Source: Synechococcaceae bacterium Bin_79_3 (GTDB lineage: Bacteria > Cyanobacteriota > Cyanobacteriia > PCC-6307 > Cyanobiaceae). From it: a stretch of DNA of 6,814 nt. The DNA lies in contig VFLB01000214.1 in NCBI GenBank assembly GCA_009914645.1, positions 1 to 6,814 on the forward strand. Reading direction: 5' to 3'. The position numbers were made by a program, and so were the translations under genes. Of the stretch, positions 6,239 through 6,814 are shown piece by piece; within the stretch, counting starts at the first letter, position 1; the number at the start of each line of letters is the position of its first letter. The notes under the pieces were generated by a model that was not told the origin of the DNA, ran no database searches, and worked only from the letters and a program-made list of their open reading frames with translations.

Positions 6239-6558
6239 TGGCTCTCAACTTCATGATTATTTCCCCCGATTTGCTTTTGCTTGGCTCCACATTCACAACG
6301 GTTTTTTTAGCGGAATTGGGCGATAAAACCCAGCTGGCAACCGTTGCAATTAGCGGCACTAGCAATAGGCCTTTGTTTGTATTCCTTGGCAGCGCTTCCG
6401 CTCTTGTGCTGGCAAGTTTCTTGGGGGCACTTCTAGGTGGCGGATTAGCTGAAATTGTGCCCACAGAACTGCTGCAATTGGCGGCAGCCCTTGGCTTTCT
6501 AATCATCGGCGCCCGCTTGGTGAAAGCTTCTTTAGCGCAAACGATCAAACAGCCCTGA
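6238..6558 (+). CDS. Half-size UPF0016/Gdt1-family cation transporter, second of a pair
   Basis: A 106-residue membrane protein with the same layout as its upstream neighbour: E-L-G-D-K-T (Glu26 to Thr31) in helix 1, then hydrophobic helices at about 45-70 and 76-96. The two proteins are clearly homologous (shared TVFLAELGDKTQLAT and RPL-VFLGSA-AL) and are best read as the two halves of one transporter, placing both acidic motifs in a common ion path. Start ATG 6238 overlaps the previous stop by one base (TGATG), a classic coupling arrangement that would favour equal production. TTG 6235 immediately upstream and ATG 6253 downstream are alternatives. Transport of Mn2+ to the thylakoid lumen or out of the cell is likely by family analogy but not shown here. 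Converges on the next gene with a 10-base gap; the short CCCT/AGGG inverted repeat (6553-6564) is too weak to call a terminator. Confidence 0.9.
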   Translation: MALNFMIISPDLLLLGSTFTTVFLAELGDKTQLATVAISGTSNRPLFVFLGSASALVLASFLGALLGGGLAEIVPTELLQLAAALGFLIIGARLVKASLAQTIKQP

Positions 6559-6568
6559 GCAGGGAAAT

Positions 6569-6814
6569 CTATAGATCAGCACGTTCGATTAGTTGCAGCT
6601 TTGGTAATGAGGCACGATCGCCTTGGCGTAATGCTTGCGCGTAATCACCAGCACTAGGCCATAAATGCTGTGGCGGCGTGACCAGTAAATCAGCGCGTTC
6701 AAGAAATACACCTAGATCAGTACCAAGCCCGTCAACATCACTAACAACTGCTTGCAGTGATGGCGGTAATTCACGCCAATGGCTTGCGCTAAGCATCCCT
6801 GCAAAAGTGCGGAG
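6569..6814 (-). CDS. Unrecognised protein, C-terminal 81 residues (5' end beyond the window)
   Basis: An open frame running into the window from the right edge and stopping at TAG (6569-6571). The visible part is soluble, mildly acidic and rich in Leu, Ala and Asp (for example HWRELPPSLQAVVSDVDGLG, then LERADLLVTPPQHLWPSAGD). There is no membrane segment, signal peptide or familiar motif. The frame stays open to the edge, so ATG 6796 is probably internal. The codon use resembles its neighbours, and the gene converges with the transporter pair, so it is likely real, but I cannot name a family from this fragment. Confidence 0.65.
   Translation of the reverse strand, partial: LRTFAGMLSASHWRELPPSLQAVVSDVDGLGTDLGVFLERADLLVTPPQHLWPSAGDYAQALRQGDRASLPKLQLIERADL

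Noticed and set aside
6552..6570. CCCT-GAGC-AGGG inverted repeat after the second transporter as a terminator
   Set aside because: Four-pair stem, no following T run on the plus strand; too weak to call.

Overview
The window looks like a picocyanobacterial chromosome (the Synechococcus / Cyanobium / Prochlorococcus lineage). The case rests on a psb30 (ycf12) photosystem II gene, a Ycf20 (DUF565) gene, a short L32 without zinc-binding cysteines, a pair of half-size UPF0016/Gdt1 transporters, and very tight gene packing with many GTG/TTG starts. Base composition is moderate by eye, with one clearly AT-rich patch at about 1740-2150. I see no sign of a phage, transposon, CRISPR array or other mobile element.

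Layout. (1) Bases 1-1463, minus: most of an FtsH AAA protease, cut by the left edge and lacking the usual first membrane helix. (2) 1550-1729, plus: rpmF (L32), divergent from ftsH across an 86-base gap. (3) 1737-2075, minus: a Ycf20-family membrane protein, tail to tail with rpmF. (4) 2076-2338: a gap of about 120 bases with a 13-bp tandem repeat, followed by an open RecJ-like reading frame with no normal start codon. (5) 2339-4093, plus: recJ single-strand exonuclease. It shares one base with a ClC chloride channel/antiporter (4093-5451). (6) 5383-5490, minus: psb30, a 35-residue photosystem II subunit lying antisense across the ClC 3' end. (7) 5566-6558, plus: a run of a cysteine-rich YkgJ-like protein and two half-size UPF0016 cation transporters, all overlapping. 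(8) 6569-6814, minus: the 3' part of a gene I do not recognise.

How the genes may fit together. Several products relate to photosystem II: Psb30 is a subunit, FtsH family members degrade damaged photosystem proteins, UPF0016 relatives move Mn2+ (a metal of the oxygen-evolving cluster), ClC moves chloride (a cofactor of that cluster), and a plant Ycf20 relative has been linked to non-photochemical quenching. The shared theme is inference from family knowledge; the window alone does not show co-regulation.

The strongest direct observations are the codon-registered antisense overlap of psb30 with the ClC gene, the missing conventional start for an apparently full-length RecJ, and the split Gdt1 pair, whose two core motifs are still 35/41 identical at the DNA level.
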